Positions 45,928 through 57,970 of a DNA stretch of 64,000 nucleotides are shown one piece after another (positions within the stretch are counted from its first letter, which is position 1; the number at the start of each line of letters is the position of its first letter). The stretch is from Pontederia crassipes. Lineage: Eukaryota; Streptophyta; Magnoliopsida; Commelinales; Pontederiaceae. Made by a program: the position numbers and the translations under genes. Below the pieces are notes generated by a model. That model did no database searches, had not been told where the DNA came from, and was given only the letters and a program-made list of their open reading frames with translations. The stretch spans positions 47,147,353 to 47,211,352 of the forward strand of contig CM060198.1 in NCBI GenBank assembly GCA_030549335.1, written 5' to 3'.

Positions 45928-46227
45928 TCGATAAGGAGCAATAGATATGGGTGTTGTTCCTAGAATAAGGTCAATACTGAACTCAATCTCTCTTTACAGT
46001 GGTAATCCAGGAAGATCCTCTAGGAAAATATCTACAAATTCAGATACGATTAGAATATCTTTCAATCGTGATCCTTCTACCTTAGTGTCAATCACAGAAG
46101 CAAAGTAAGCTTCACATCCTTTCTTGATTAATTTATGTGCCACCATCGCAGAAATAATACAAGAGGGAAGAATTTGACGTTTACCACAGAAGATAACTCT
46201 CTCTTTTACAGGTGACTCAAAGTAAAC

Positions 46228-46749
46228 TTATTTCTTAAAACAATTTATAGTGGCAGGATGATGAGCTAACCAATCCATTCCAAGTATGACATCAAAGTCT
46301 TGAATACTTAAAGGAATGAGATCTCCCATCATGTCTTGCTTAGCAACTTTGACTCTACAATCCTTATATGATTGTGTGACAATGATAAAATCTCCCACGG
46401 ATATATGTACTAACATGGAACATTCTAAATGACTAAGTTTTCTATCGGCATGCATGAAAAAGTCTTTTGATATGAATGAATGAGTAGATCCAGGATCAAT
46501 AATAACATGTGCACTTTTATCAAAGATAGACAATGTACCCATCACTACGTCAGGAGTAGCCAAAGCATCGGATTCAGTCATTGCAAAGACACATGCTTGA
46601 GTTTGTGGTCTCCCTGGTGGATTTGTCAATTTCGATGTACTTGGGACATTTTGATTACTCGCTTTTATGCTTGCACCAAGAGTAGCTTTGATTTGAGACT
46701 TTACAGGAGGATAAGCTACTATTTCAGAAATGCTTTTACCCTTTTTCAT
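46228..46749 (-). pseudogene. Tekay-type aspartic protease
   Basis: VMGTLSIFDKSAHVIIDPGS followed by THSFISKDF. The active site reads D-P-G where D-S-G is usual, so the catalytic aspartate is kept. VILGMDWLAHHPATI near the C-terminus is the conserved post-active-site motif of Gypsy proteases. Confidence 0.85.
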
Positions 46750-47990
46750 GAATCAACAGTCTTGTATCTTGTGTCATCTTTGACCACATTTAAAGCAAGC
46801 TCCTGTGAATACTGAGCATTTTCCAAAATGATATCTTCTACAAGTTGTGCAATATACATTTGTGCGATATTGTTCTTGTCTTGGTCCAACTCTGAGCATT
46901 TTCCAAAATGATATCTTCTACAAGTTGTGCAATATACATTTGTGCGATATTGTTCTTGTCTTGGTCCAACTCTACTTTGATTTTCTGAATATGTTCTTCT
47001 GACTGCACTTGCTTGTGTACTCATATTTTTCTGATTGGTATGATATTTTTGTGTACCTTGAGATCCATTTTCATGTCTCCTATTATTGTAAAAGTTACCA
47101 TGAGACTAAAATGTACTATCATCATATCTTGCCATTTTATTACTTGGCACAGTCTGAGTAAAGTTGGCGTTTGGTCTTTTCAAATGTTGGCTAGCTTGAT
47201 TTCTTTCTTCTATAAGCTTTTCAGCTCTTAGTGCTGCTGCCACCAATTTGGAGTAGTCAGTGAACTCCAATACTTCAACTTTTTCTTTGATGTTCAAGTG
47301 AAGTCCTTCGAATCGCCTACACTTGCACTTTCATCTGACACCAAGTTCGGTGCATATTTTGATAGTTGTGTGAACTTTAATTCATACTCAGCAATTGATA
47401 ATGCTCCTTGTGTCAAATTTAGGAATTCCTTCTACTTCCTATTAGTATATACTTTGGGCAAATACTTCTTTCAAAATTCTCGAAAAAAGTCCTCCCATCC
47501 AAGAGTAGCCGAAAAATTGACTTCCAGGATTGTCTCCCACCAATTCAAAGCATCTTTTTGCAACAAAGACACAATATAATCAAACCTTTCTTGGAGCACC
47601 TCATCTGATTAAATATTCTATCCGTATGCTTTAACCATGCCTCTGTCTCTGATGGGTCAACTGTACCTTCAAAATCAACTGCTCCTTGTTTTCTAATTTT
47701 GTCGTAGAACCTATTTATTTGCATAACTTAGGAGGTCGGGTTTACTCCACTCATAATAGCCCTTAAAGCTTGTGCAAGAACTTGTGCCACACTTTGATTC
47801 TCAATAGGATTGACTTGCTTAGCAACATGAGGAAGTCTTGATGGACACGCTGGGATCTCATCATCATGTAAGATACCAATGCATGAGATGAAACTGATAG
47901 ACTCCTATTAGGTCGATCGGCTGGTGGAGTAGAATGACTTGGGCCAATAATAGCAAATTGGCCATCGCCACGACGCCTCCGCGGTGGCAT
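46740..47990 (-). pseudogene. gag: Tekay-type gag with duplicated zinc-knuckle DNA
   Basis: ATG at 47990 starts MPPRRRRGDGQFAIIGPSHS. The capsid region is shifted among frames: DGTVDPSETEAWLKH-like VDFEGTVDPSETEAWLKHTD and IFNQM at about 47690-47600, and LHIKEKVEVL-like MNIKEKVEVLEFTDYSKLVA at 47297-47230. YCTTCRRYHFGKC and CFKCGQR-stop-HKIQDC form the nucleic-acid binding knuckles. An exact 80-bp tandem duplication (46812-46971) falls between them and shifts the frame. Inactive. Confidence 0.8.
46812..46973. repeat. Exact 80-bp tandem duplication in gag
   Basis: 46812-46891 is repeated at 46892-46971 without a visible mismatch. As 80 is not a multiple of three, it shifts the gag frame. Confidence 0.92.
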
Positions 47991-48104
47991 TTTTACCCCT
48001 TTAAAATGAAAATAAAAAGAAAGTCAAAAGCATGCACTATCAATCTAATGCAAATAATGTCACATATCCTTAACTTAGGTTATACTGTCTACAGAATCTT
48101 ATAA

Positions 48105-48121
48105 CCTAAACTCTAATACTA
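48105..48121 (-). other. Tekay-type primer-binding site, mutated
   Basis: On the - strand TAGTATTAGAGTTTAGG, aligned with the usual TGGTATCAGAGCCTAGG at the inner edge of the 5' LTR; several C-to-T-like changes fit methylated-cytosine decay. Confidence 0.7.
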
Positions 48122-48126
48122 AAAAC

Positions 48127-51040
48127 TGTCGCACCCAACTCCGTGACTAAGTTTTAATATCAATTATCATAATCTTAATTATATTTAGAAATTCTAAAAA
48201 TAAAATCGGCAAAGCCTCCCTCCCTTACTTATATTATGTTATTTGTCAATACATACAAAAGACACATATATAATCATCAAAGTTTAATAAAAAGCTATAA
48301 GATAGGACATTCGCATATTGTCAATATATTTTTTTTCACAAACCATCTCACATATAACCCCACAGTATCAAGTCTTATACAACCTTACAAAAAGTTTCTC
48401 ACAAACTTAATTACAACATCTAAGACTATCTATTACATATGCATGCTTCAAAAAAATAAAAGTGAAGGGGGATTAAAGTGCTCCAGCGGCTCGACCTCTT
48501 CTCTATATGCAGCAAAATAAGCTCAAAGTCGACTCAACTCGAGAACTTATGAGTATCTGAAAAAAAAATATTTAAAATGAGTTTTGTGAGCAACAATCAT
48601 TTGCTCAGTGAGTGAAATAAAGGTACAACATAGGGGAATAATACGAGTGCATATAACATATAATATTTAAATAATCACATTTCTTTCATATGAGAAAACA
48701 TTTAAAGAATAACACATATAGCATAACTTACCAAATCATAAAAACTTTCATAGAAGTAAAAGTAATTCAAGATATCATAATTTTCATATTTAAACTTCAC
48801 ACATGTGTCATTGCACATACTCATCATGGGTCAATATGTATTCCTCTATGATCATGTGTCATACAGTTAAGCAGAGCTTCATAATCAAGAGTCACGGATA
48901 CATAGAGCAAATCATGGATCAATACGTATCCCTCTATGATTGTGTATCATACAGCTAAGCAGAGCCTCACAATCAAAAGTCTCAAATACGCAAAGCAAAT
49001 CATGGGTCAATACGTATCCCAATCATGATTGTGTGCCATCCAATTATGATTCTCAGATACGTAGAGCATATCATGAGTCAATACGTATCACAATCATGAT
49101 TGTGTGACACTTAATCATGATTCTCAGATACGCAAAGCATATGATGGGTCAATACGTGCACGCAGAGCAGCCCCCAAACGGCAAAGACACCCGATATACG
49201 CCTCAAAGGTTTTATGTATATCGAATGCGATCCTAAAAACCTTTTTTTCAAATAGCATGGCTAATGAACATAGAGAGTTTAACAATATCAAAATACACAT
49301 GTCATAATCTCACATCATTATCAAATATAACTTATTTTCACTTCACAAGCATTGTTCCCTGAAAATATTTTTGTATAAAATATTACTCCATCTCATATGA
49401 AATCCTTGAAACATATCATAAATACTTTTTATAGCGCAAGATATGTTTCAATAATAACAATAATAATCTTTGCTTGAGGTAATATCATAAATAAAAGAAT
49501 TAACATATAACATTTTTCTATGTTGTAAATTTACCCACTCACCTTGTACTTTATCACTTCAAGGAGGTTTATTAGATTTTCTCCCTTTCACTTGCAACTT
49601 GAGGTTTTCCTACAAACAATAATGTCTTCTTACTTCCCAATCACTAGTAAGGTAATATGCAATGCATGCTCATGATGTATGAATGATTATGCACCCTAAA
49701 ATGCATATAACATACTCTAATACCAATTTCTAATTTCAGACATTTATATTTATAAGCTATTCCACACTTGGAACTTTTCAATTCTCCAAAGCTTAACTAG
49801 GTGTTGTTTCAAGATTTCAGACTGAGTGTCTGTCAATAAATAATTCATAAATTCTTAACCACATGGACAAATCTTATGATTCTAGATTAATTAGAAACTA
49901 GACATATTAAGGTTTTCAACCCCCAAGTATCATTATCAAATACCAAGAGAGTAAGTCAGGACATCCCAAGCAATCTGACCTAGTGTTTGTGCCCTAGCAT
50001 ACTGTATGTCACAGAAATATTGATTTATATGTTTTTTTCATACTTGTCCATTTAATTATGGCATAATCTTTCTGAAAATTGGACTTCATTATCATTTTTT
50101 CATAAAAATTAGAGAATTTAACTCGCTATATAGACTTATAACAAAAATAGTTAATTCAGGTCGCAATCTGTCAATGTCCTGGAATCTGACTGAAGCATCA
50201 CTATGAAATGAAAAATTCATTTCTCACAAAATAGAAGTTCAAATAGGATGATTCCACCTCTCACCAAACCCTTGGAATGTCTATTTAAGAATATCTAAAT
50301 TTCAAACCATAATTCGCTCTATTCTAACCGTGCCCTAATTTACAAATGGAACTTGTATCAGACTCGGGATAGGATGAGTGACTTGCGAAGGTAAGTTCAT
50401 AACTTCCTCTATAAAACACATTTTTAAGTGATTCCAGAGGCTATGGAAAGTAACTTCGAATGGATGTACCATACAAAATTTAATAATTTATGGTCCGTTT
50501 ATCACCAAGTAATGATTCTCTTAGTCAGAAGAACAATTTCCGGATCAAAACTCACCTGGAACAGCCAATGTTCCCGATTTTTCCCAGGTCGGTTCGCTCG
50601 AGTTCTTCCTCTGGTAATTGTTCTACGGTAAAAACATAATGTTAAGTGGCTTATATAATTTTTCAGAATTTTCTGAGTTCTTATGGAGGTTTGGAAAAAT
50701 ATCCCTTTGAGCAGCTCTTACCTGTCTGCTTCATCTGCTTGGAATTTAAGTGATGGCCAATCACATTTTTTTATCATAACTAAGTGTTTTAACCCTAATT
50801 AAACTTACTTAATTCTATTTAAACATATATATTATAATATTTAGAAATTTTATGATTTATTTCTAATAATGCTATATAATTACTTTGTAAAGTTTATCGA
50901 TAATTAAGTAGTCATTATACACTAATCGAGATATTAATTAATATATACCAATATCACTAAATGGACATCCAAACTAACTTAGTATGTTAATTGAATGCAT
51001 GATTATGCACAAATAATGTTTCTAGGGCACGTCCGTGGCA
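48127..51040 (-). repeat. Tekay-type 5' LTR (right copy)
   Basis: TGTCGCACCC...CCGTGGCA, 2914 bp. Its tandem block (48825-49165) has one more unit than the left LTR, explaining the 76-bp length difference. Confidence 0.9.
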
Positions 51041-51064
51041 CTCCCTCTCTCTTTGTCTCTCACG

Positions 51065-51480
51065 GTAGCGACAGCGACGGCGGCAACGACTCCGACCACC
51101 ATCCCCTCTCTTGACTCCCTTTCTCTCTCCCCTCTCCCTGTCTCTCATGGTAGATCCGGCCGTCAGGCGCCAGATCACGGCGCCTGACGACCGTCTCGTG
51201 GTCGGATCGGCCGTCAGGCGCCATATTTGGCACCCGGCGGCCGGTAGGCACCGAATTTAGCCATTAGCGGCCGATCCGGCCGTCAGGCGTCACGATCAGG
51301 CACTGGCGATCGGATCGATCGCCAGGAGCCACAATCCGGCACCTGGTGCCGATCAGGCTGTCAGGCGTCGAATCTGGCCATTGGCGACCGATTCAGCTGC
51401 CAGGCCCTCCCTCTCGTCCCCTCGGCCCCAAAGCAATTTCCGACACCGGCTGATCGATCGCCAAAGCTATTCTCGATCGC
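51065..51480. repeat. GC-rich degenerate minisatellite in the hAT element
   Basis: About five to seven diverged units with GATC(C)GGCCGTCAGGCGCC cores, separated by variants of ATNNGGCAC. GC content is far above the surroundings. Open frames on both strands are compositional. Function unknown. Confidence 0.6.
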
Positions 51481-51729
51481 AAAATCTGACCAATTCCCGG
51501 ATTGTCAGGTCTGATCCGGTATCGAACCCGGCCGGGTTCGGGTCCGATACCGAGTCGAAAAATTTTGGACCCGGCGTAATTCGGGTCGGGACCGGGTTCG
51601 CATAGACCCGGACCCGGTCCCGGTTTTGCTCAGGTCTACTTTCATACATATGCATAGCATTTGATTTTTTTTAAATTAATTAAGCTCAATCACACTTGAA
51701 TATTCAACAAGGATATAATTATCGAAAGG

Positions 51730-51746
51730 CAGAATATATGTGTGTG

Positions 51747-51794
<48 letters not shown>

Positions 51795-51835
51795 GTGTGT
51801 GTATTATGAGAGAGAGAGATAAATGATGATGATGA
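51730..51835. repeat. Compound microsatellite (TG)n(TA)n(TATG)n(GA)n(GAT)n
   Basis: Adjacent TG, TA, TATG, AGAG and GATGAT runs just outside the hAT element. Confidence 0.9.
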
Positions 51836-52238
51836 TATAAATTATTTATTACTTAAACTTTTTTATAATTTTAGTTAAGTATATTCATTGTAAATTTTTT
51901 TTTTAAAAAATATGCCCATCATACATTTTTTTGGTTAATCATAATTACGCATGTTTTCTATAATAACTATTGATAATGCTCTAAATCTGAAACCAGTTGT
52001 AACTTTATATAGTTCCCTTCTTAATCAGACGCTTCTTAATCTGGGCAAAAATTTTTTAGGAGCATTTTATATGTGATTCAGAATTGACTTATTTTCTTAA
52101 CACGAGATAGGTGTCCTACTTTGGAAGGATTATTTCAGAGTCCCAATTAATATGTATTTCCTATTTTCTATGGAAGGGAGTGCCTATATAAACTCCCTAG
52201 GATCCAAACAAAAAGAGAACTGTCTAGTAATCCTCTTA
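51836..52238. other. Gene-free AT-rich DNA
   Basis: No gene or repeat recognised. Confidence 0.35.
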
Positions 52239-52856
52239 GGCCCGTTTGACAATGAGAATTGGAGTTCACCAAGTTTTTGGTTATTAGTTGTGTTCACAGA
52301 TTAGTTCGTAGTGTATTTGAAATCATGTGAAATTTGATGTAGAGGAATAAAGTAGTTGATGTGATATGAAAAAATAGATATGATGTATTAATTTTAGTGG
52401 ATGTTTGAATTAAAAATATGTATAATAAATATAGATTATAAATTTTTTAAAATTTTAAAAAATAAATGTATATTAAAAAAATTTATGTCAAAATATTTGT
52501 TGAAAAATATAATATTTAAATATAAAAAATCATTTTTATTAATTTATAATTAATGAAATATTAAAATTTTTTAATAAAATAATAAGTAATAAATAATACT
52601 ATATTAATCCCTTTTATAATAAATATATTTTATTTAATGTATATTTTATTTTAAAGAAAATAGTAATGTAAAGAAAATAAGAAAAAGAAAAAAATGAAAA
52701 AGAAAAAAGTGGCGTCAAATCAAAGAAAAAATTAAAAAAAGGAAAACGTGAATAGTGATCTGGTTCCATTTGCCACCCTGTTTGGCAGAATCAGACTATC
52801 CTGTTTGGCAGAATCAAGTGGAACCAGGCCTTGGTTCCATTTGCTAAAGAGGGCCC
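52239..52856. mobile_element. Possible Harbinger-like MITE
   Basis: Left GGCCCGTTTGACAATG and inverted right GGGCCCTCTTTAGCAAATGG resemble PIF/Harbinger ends, with TTA directly before the left end. The right flank does not give a matching TTA. Near the right end CCTGTTTGGCAGAATCA occurs twice. Confidence 0.4.
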
Positions 52857-53417
52857 TTCTGTTTTTCACCAAATAAAATTATTTATTGTTTTAAATTTCT
52901 CGAGTTTTCTCACGGTGCATAATTTTTCTCGTGTAAAAATCTAAACAATAACTTTAAGTTTATAACCCTATATTTTTTATAAGTTTTTATTTTTTGAATG
53001 TGGGACTAAAATAGCTAGAAAATATTATTTACCAGAATAGAGGAGCTTGCCCCACCCATCCCTGCTCGACGGGTGGGTCTTGCAATCAAGCTCTTTCGAC
53101 GAACATTCGAAAATCCACTTGAAATAGCCATAAATTGACAAAGTAAAATTTCCATTTTTTCTTATTATTTTATTGTTATAGGTCAACTAATATCATATCT
53201 AAATAATTTATTTTCTTATGTGGCTTCTCTGAGAGCTTGACATTTAGCACTTTTTTCCTTTTCACACACACACATATATATATGAAAAATTGTAGGTGTT
53301 ATCTATTTCACATTGTTCCCTATCGTTTCCATCATCAATTATGAACTGTTGGATGAAAATCTAATAATATAAAAGATAGAGAATACGATGAGGTAGGAAA
53401 CACCAACATTGGGCCAA

Positions 53418-53454
<37 letters not shown>
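52857..53454. other. Gene-free DNA with (TA)n run
   Basis: AT-rich; a CACACATATA(TA)n run at about 53418-53452 borders the next MITE. No gene. Confidence 0.4.
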
Positions 53455-53459
<5 letters not shown>

Positions 53460-53627
53460 TGTACCTCTAGAGCACCTTCCGCTCTGAAGGGATGCTGACC
53501 ACATCTCAACCATTGATCCATTGATCGACGAATTTGATCAGAAGTGATTAAATCTCATTATTTAAAAATATCAATTATATCACTCGTTGATCAATGAATC
53601 AACGGTTGAAGGTGGTCTGGAGACACA

Positions 53628-53632
<5 letters not shown>
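53455..53632. mobile_element. Small palindromic MITE inside a (TA)n microsatellite
   Basis: Inverted arms CAACCATTGATCCATTGATC and CAACCGTTGATTCATTGATC, with longer weak symmetry outward. Perfect (TA)n runs lie on both sides (53428-53450 and 53633-53667), the context expected for Micron-type elements that insert into TA repeats. Confidence 0.55.
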
Positions 53633-53672
<40 letters not shown>

Positions 53673-54915
53673 CTCAAAATAAAGTAAATTTCTTAAATAA
53701 AAAATCATGAATTTTTAAATACTTTTAACTATATGTAGGTAACAATATATTGCAATCTCTCATAATTACTCGTAAAAAGTATTGTGATTGCCAATGAAAC
53801 GTTCAATCAATTTAATCAATTATAAGATGAATGATTTGCTCCCAAGTGAGTCTGAGGCTTGCAATGACATATAGTAATTATTAGACTACAGAATGGAATG
53901 GCTGTACATATAGTAAATACCATGAAAAAAAAATCAACGTAAGTGTATTCCTCCACATTCTTTCTTTTTTGTTGGTGAGATTTTCTTTTTCTTTTGATGA
54001 TATTATATAATAGTTTCTTATTTTTTTTATCTTTAGCATTTAATTAGTCATTGTGTATTCATTTATTAAAAATGAAAAAGGTTATGATTTACCTAACTAA
54101 TTAGGTTTATCTCATTGACATATAGTCATTTTAGAAGTTTTGTATTTATCGACTTATTTTCAACAGGTTTGATTCCACCAGTATATAATCTTCACATTTT
54201 TTAGTTTTTTGAGTTTTCTGCCTATTTTCTTTGTCAATTAATATATTATTATTGCTTAAGTTTTTTTTAGTTAGCATATTTAACGCATGATGGGTTGTGT
54301 TAACCAATTCCACAAAATAATTAACATTTTTGTCATTCAAATTTAACATTTTTGTTCTAAATTAATATATAGTTGCTTGTCATAAAATAATTATATTTGT
54401 TAGCTATTATCTTTTTCCTTTACCATACCGGCAATAGTATATTAATATATCTACGTTATTTATGCCTACTTTTTCATCATGTCTCACCCACTCTCTAATA
54501 AATATTCCATTTATCCTGCTGTGAATTATATACCAAATAATCAAATTAGGGAAATGATTAAATAAGTAAGAAAAATATGTATGTAACTAAAAAATAATGA
54601 GAATGATACTGTGGAATTGTGCTTGGCTTTAGATTTTCTTCCTCAAACTAATTTTTCTTTTTCCAATATATTACATTGTTATGCAAATTCTCCCTCTAAT
54701 TATTTTATTTTATTTTTACTAAAAAAATTATCATTGGTTATAAGTGGTGGATGAATAGATTGATGCATGTTTAAATCATTTCAGTTATAATGGTTGTAAT
54801 ATTATTATGATTTAGTTATGTCATTCTATATTCTTCAATTAATTAATTACAATTAATTATTTATAAGAGATGTATATGATCAAACATGTTTTGTTTTTTT
54901 ATGTATCACTTAAAA
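53633..54915. other. Microsatellite and gene-free AT-rich DNA
   Basis: (TA)n at 53633-53667, then AT-rich sequence with no coding or RNA signal. Confidence 0.4.
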
Positions 54916-55312
54916 GACCTGTTTGGCTAAGTTTATAAATCTAAATCTAAATGATTTATAAATAGTTTTAAATTTTTTTCATATTTAGTAACTGAAAAAA
55001 AATTGATAAGCACTTTTTATTTATTTATAAGTTAGAAAAAATAAGTTGGGGACCCCAACTTATTTTGTACGAGAAGAAAAAAATGATCAGTTTGAACAAT
55101 GAATATACCATTTTACCTTTGGAATAACTTTTTTTCACATATTTTCTTTATTATAATATTAAGAATTTTTAATTATTTAACTAAAATAATAACTTATATT
55201 TTTTTATTATCAAATACGTAACTGCTTATTTTTAAAATCAACTTTAATTATTAAATTATTTATAAGTGTTTCAACTTATCAGTTATTTTATATTAGTTAA
55301 GTCAAACAAATT
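54916..55312 (+). mobile_element. AT-rich MITE, copy 2
   Basis: Full-length relative of 25752-26163 in the opposite orientation. Ends GACCTGTTTGGCTAAG and, inverted, GAATTTGTTTGACTTAAC. Confidence 0.65.
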
Positions 55313-55915
55313 CTTAATTAAAGGGGGATGGTCATTTTCTTCAGTAAATAAATTGACTTAAGGGAAAAAAAATTAAGTCTCCACCGTTTGAGAACATTTT
55401 GGTCTACTGAATTAAACAAAAAAGTTATTTATTGTAATGTGTTGCATAAATAAATTGACTTAAGGAAAAAACGAAAAAAAAAAGTTTCAAAAGCTTTGGT
55501 GGCAAAGCATTGGAATGTGTTGCATGCCAAACACCTAGCAAGGCTTGCGTTATCGTAAGTTTAAATATCAAGTCATTATTTAAAAAATTGTGCACGTTGC
55601 TGCCTGCCTTACTTGCATGCAAGTTATAATTTGACCACGACTGCATGTTTTTTTTTTTAATAATGCATGCATCTTAATGAACACTTAAACAAGAAGAACG
55701 TAAAGATGTAACTCTGCTCGATACAAGTCAAGGTCTAAGTTTAATTAAATTAAAAAAAAAGGGGTTGGACGGATGCATTGTATATGTAAATGCTGTAGAA
55801 ATCTTGGATCCTATTTCTACGTCACGCTCATATTACAAAACTGATACATGCATCATTCCATAAAATTAATTTCAAATATGGCGTGGAAAAAGAAATGGAG
55901 GTTCACGACATCCCT
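55313..55915. other. Gene-free AT-rich DNA
   Basis: Contains two similar AAATAAATTGACTTAAGG words at 55347 and 55448. No gene. Confidence 0.35.
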
Positions 55916-57970
55916 TGTAACGCTCCTAAATCGCTCTTGCCATGTGGTAAGATTTAAATTAAGAATCGCTACTAGCAATATTATACCTTGACTAACACCT
56001 TAATTTTGAATGATCATTAGACCTGAATAAAATAAAAGGGGAAGACTTAATATAATATTAATAAAATAACAATAAAAATAGAGATCCAAATATTATTCTT
56101 TAATATAATTCAAAAATAGTTGTGACATCACTGAACATTAAAATAGTGTGAAAACCTAATAACATGGACTCAAAGTATCTAAAACAAAAGGGAACAAAAA
56201 AATAACAGACCACATGTGCATTGAATCATCGTGAACTTTCTCAACTGCTTGAGCTCATCCTTGATTATCATTGCCTGCAAGATCAATGCAGGATAACAAT
56301 AACCTGTGAGCTTCGCAACCCAATAAGTGAATAATAAGCTAATGGATAAGCATTAATAATATATAAGCATGTCTCAAATAAGCAGGGTAACAATAAAATA
56401 ATCAATGGAAATATAATCAATGTTATGCTATATCAAAATCAATAGAGATCAGTTTTGAGTAAGATTAACCAATACAATGCTCTGAATGAGATCAATGTGT
56501 CATCAAGGCTAATCAATGTTGTGAATCAATGTCATCTATGCAATGTCATCAACGAGTGTGTTGTGGTTACAATGAGGCACCATGTACTTCATAAGGTCAG
56601 TGATTGTGCACATCACGATAAGTCATTCTCGCTATAAGGGAGGGTATCCTCTTTCATCTCATGATGGGGAGAAACTGTGGATGAGGACAAGGCCAAGCCA
56701 GTGCCCCAACAATCCGATGAAAACAATGCACTCCCGTCGATCCGTAACATGGGCACCCAAGCTTTTATCTTTATTAATTGTTTAGGTTCTCGTCTTTGCC
56801 CAAATTGGAACTTCAATTCAAGCAATGCAATGCTATACTAGAAATCAATATCTCAACTCAGATAAATCAAGTGTAACAAATATCATGAATCAACATTTAA
56901 ATAATAATAAAAGTAAATTACATCACATTATCACATCTCGACAGAACTTGGACCGGGTTCTTCAATGGTCAGTGACTCGGCCCAATCCTGGTCGAGTATA
57001 AATCAAACTCTGTCCGGATTGAATACTGGACACGCTTGTGATGGAACTCGAGTCGAGTTCCATAGTACTCGGACAGGATTGAATATTGGACACGCCTGTG
57101 ATGGAACTTGAGTCGAGTTCCACATTGGGTTTGCCCTGATGGGGTTATACTCATGTTGGGTTCTATGAAACCCGAGCCGGGTTTCGTGTTTCCGATGAAA
57201 CTATGGTCGCGACTTCAAGATTTTTCACGTGATTTCATCGGAATAAACCACTTAAAATTTCCACCAACTTCATTAATAAAACTAATGTCATATACTATTA
57301 GCCTTTGAAGTTAGATAGTTAATTAAAATAACTCATCATGGGATTGACGACTCTGCTCTTATATTTTATTGCTTGAGCATTTATTGTTACCAAATCCTTG
57401 CGTTAATTCAAATGTGCAATGTAGCCATGGATCGATTGAAGTTCCTCAATCAACTTTGGCGAATTGCCAGTAAATTTGACCACTAGGAGTTTAGAGAAAT
57501 ACTACTTAAACATCAATCGATTAAATAACTCGATTGGTCAAATATGACCGATTGAGCTAATAAAAGATTGGGTTATTTCAAAACTCCAATCGCTAATTTC
57601 CTCTATCAGCCTAGACTTCGCTTGGGCTGATTTGCATTGCTGAGCATTTCCAACCATCACATTTCATCAATGATGGTTGAAACCACCTCCGGTGAGCCTA
57701 GCTAAGATTAAGATTCATGACCTAGAGTTCCATCTCCTCTATTTGTCCCATCCATGGGTCAAATAGTCGATCACCTAATATTTGGATCTTGATAATAAAC
57801 TATGAACCATACCTACCTTAGACCTTGACACACGCATAGACAAGATGTTCGTTAACTTGATATTTGGGTTGAGCATGACACATGACCATTGACTTAGAAC
57901 CTGCTCTTGAATCCTTTTTTTCTTGTATATGTGATGGCAACAACCTTTTTATTTTGAAAATAGTTGGACA
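55916..57970 (-). repeat. LTR-like block, probable Gypsy solo LTR or remnant
   Basis: Starts TGTAACGCTCCTAAATCG, the same style as the other two Gypsy LTRs here (TGTCACATCCAATTTCG and TGTAATGATCCAAAATTG). It ends GGACA followed by AAACTTCTCCCCTC, which inverted looks like a polypurine tract. No partner LTR or coding region was found. Confidence 0.4.
57007..57126. repeat. 60-bp tandem duplication with near-palindromes
   Basis: Two units, period 60 bp, each carrying GGAACT(C/T)GAGTCGAGTTCC and GATTGAATA(C/T)TGGACACGC. Confidence 0.8.

Larger units (their letters stand above)
40279..51040 (-). mobile_element. Full-length Ty3/Gypsy chromovirus, Tekay/Del type
   Basis: LTRs of 2838 and 2914 bp (40279-43116; 48127-51040) are flanked by CTCCA and CTCCC, a 5-bp duplication with one mismatch. 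The - strand interior carries gag, protease, reverse transcriptase, RNase H, integrase and a chromodomain, the order and content of Tekay/Del elements, which also have long LTRs. Frame breaks occur throughout the coding region. The LTRs are very similar to each other, so the insertion is not old. Confidence 0.92.
39998..51638. mobile_element. hAT-type element split by a Gypsy insertion
   Basis: Perfect 8-bp target duplication CTTTCATA at 39990-39997 and 51639-51646. Ends are TAGGGCTGAGCA and, inverted, TAGACCTGAGCA. Subterminal DNA on both sides is rich in GGGTCGGGACCGGGTTCG-like words in inverted symmetry. Removing the Gypsy element leaves about 870 bp without transposase, so it is non-autonomous. 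Its interior contains GC-rich minisatellite-like DNA at 51065-51480. Confidence 0.8.

Noticed and set aside
51381..51655. Frames with GSGP/DPNPAG-like repeats
   Set aside because: They read through the GGGTCGGGACCGGG inverted arm of the hAT element; compositional.
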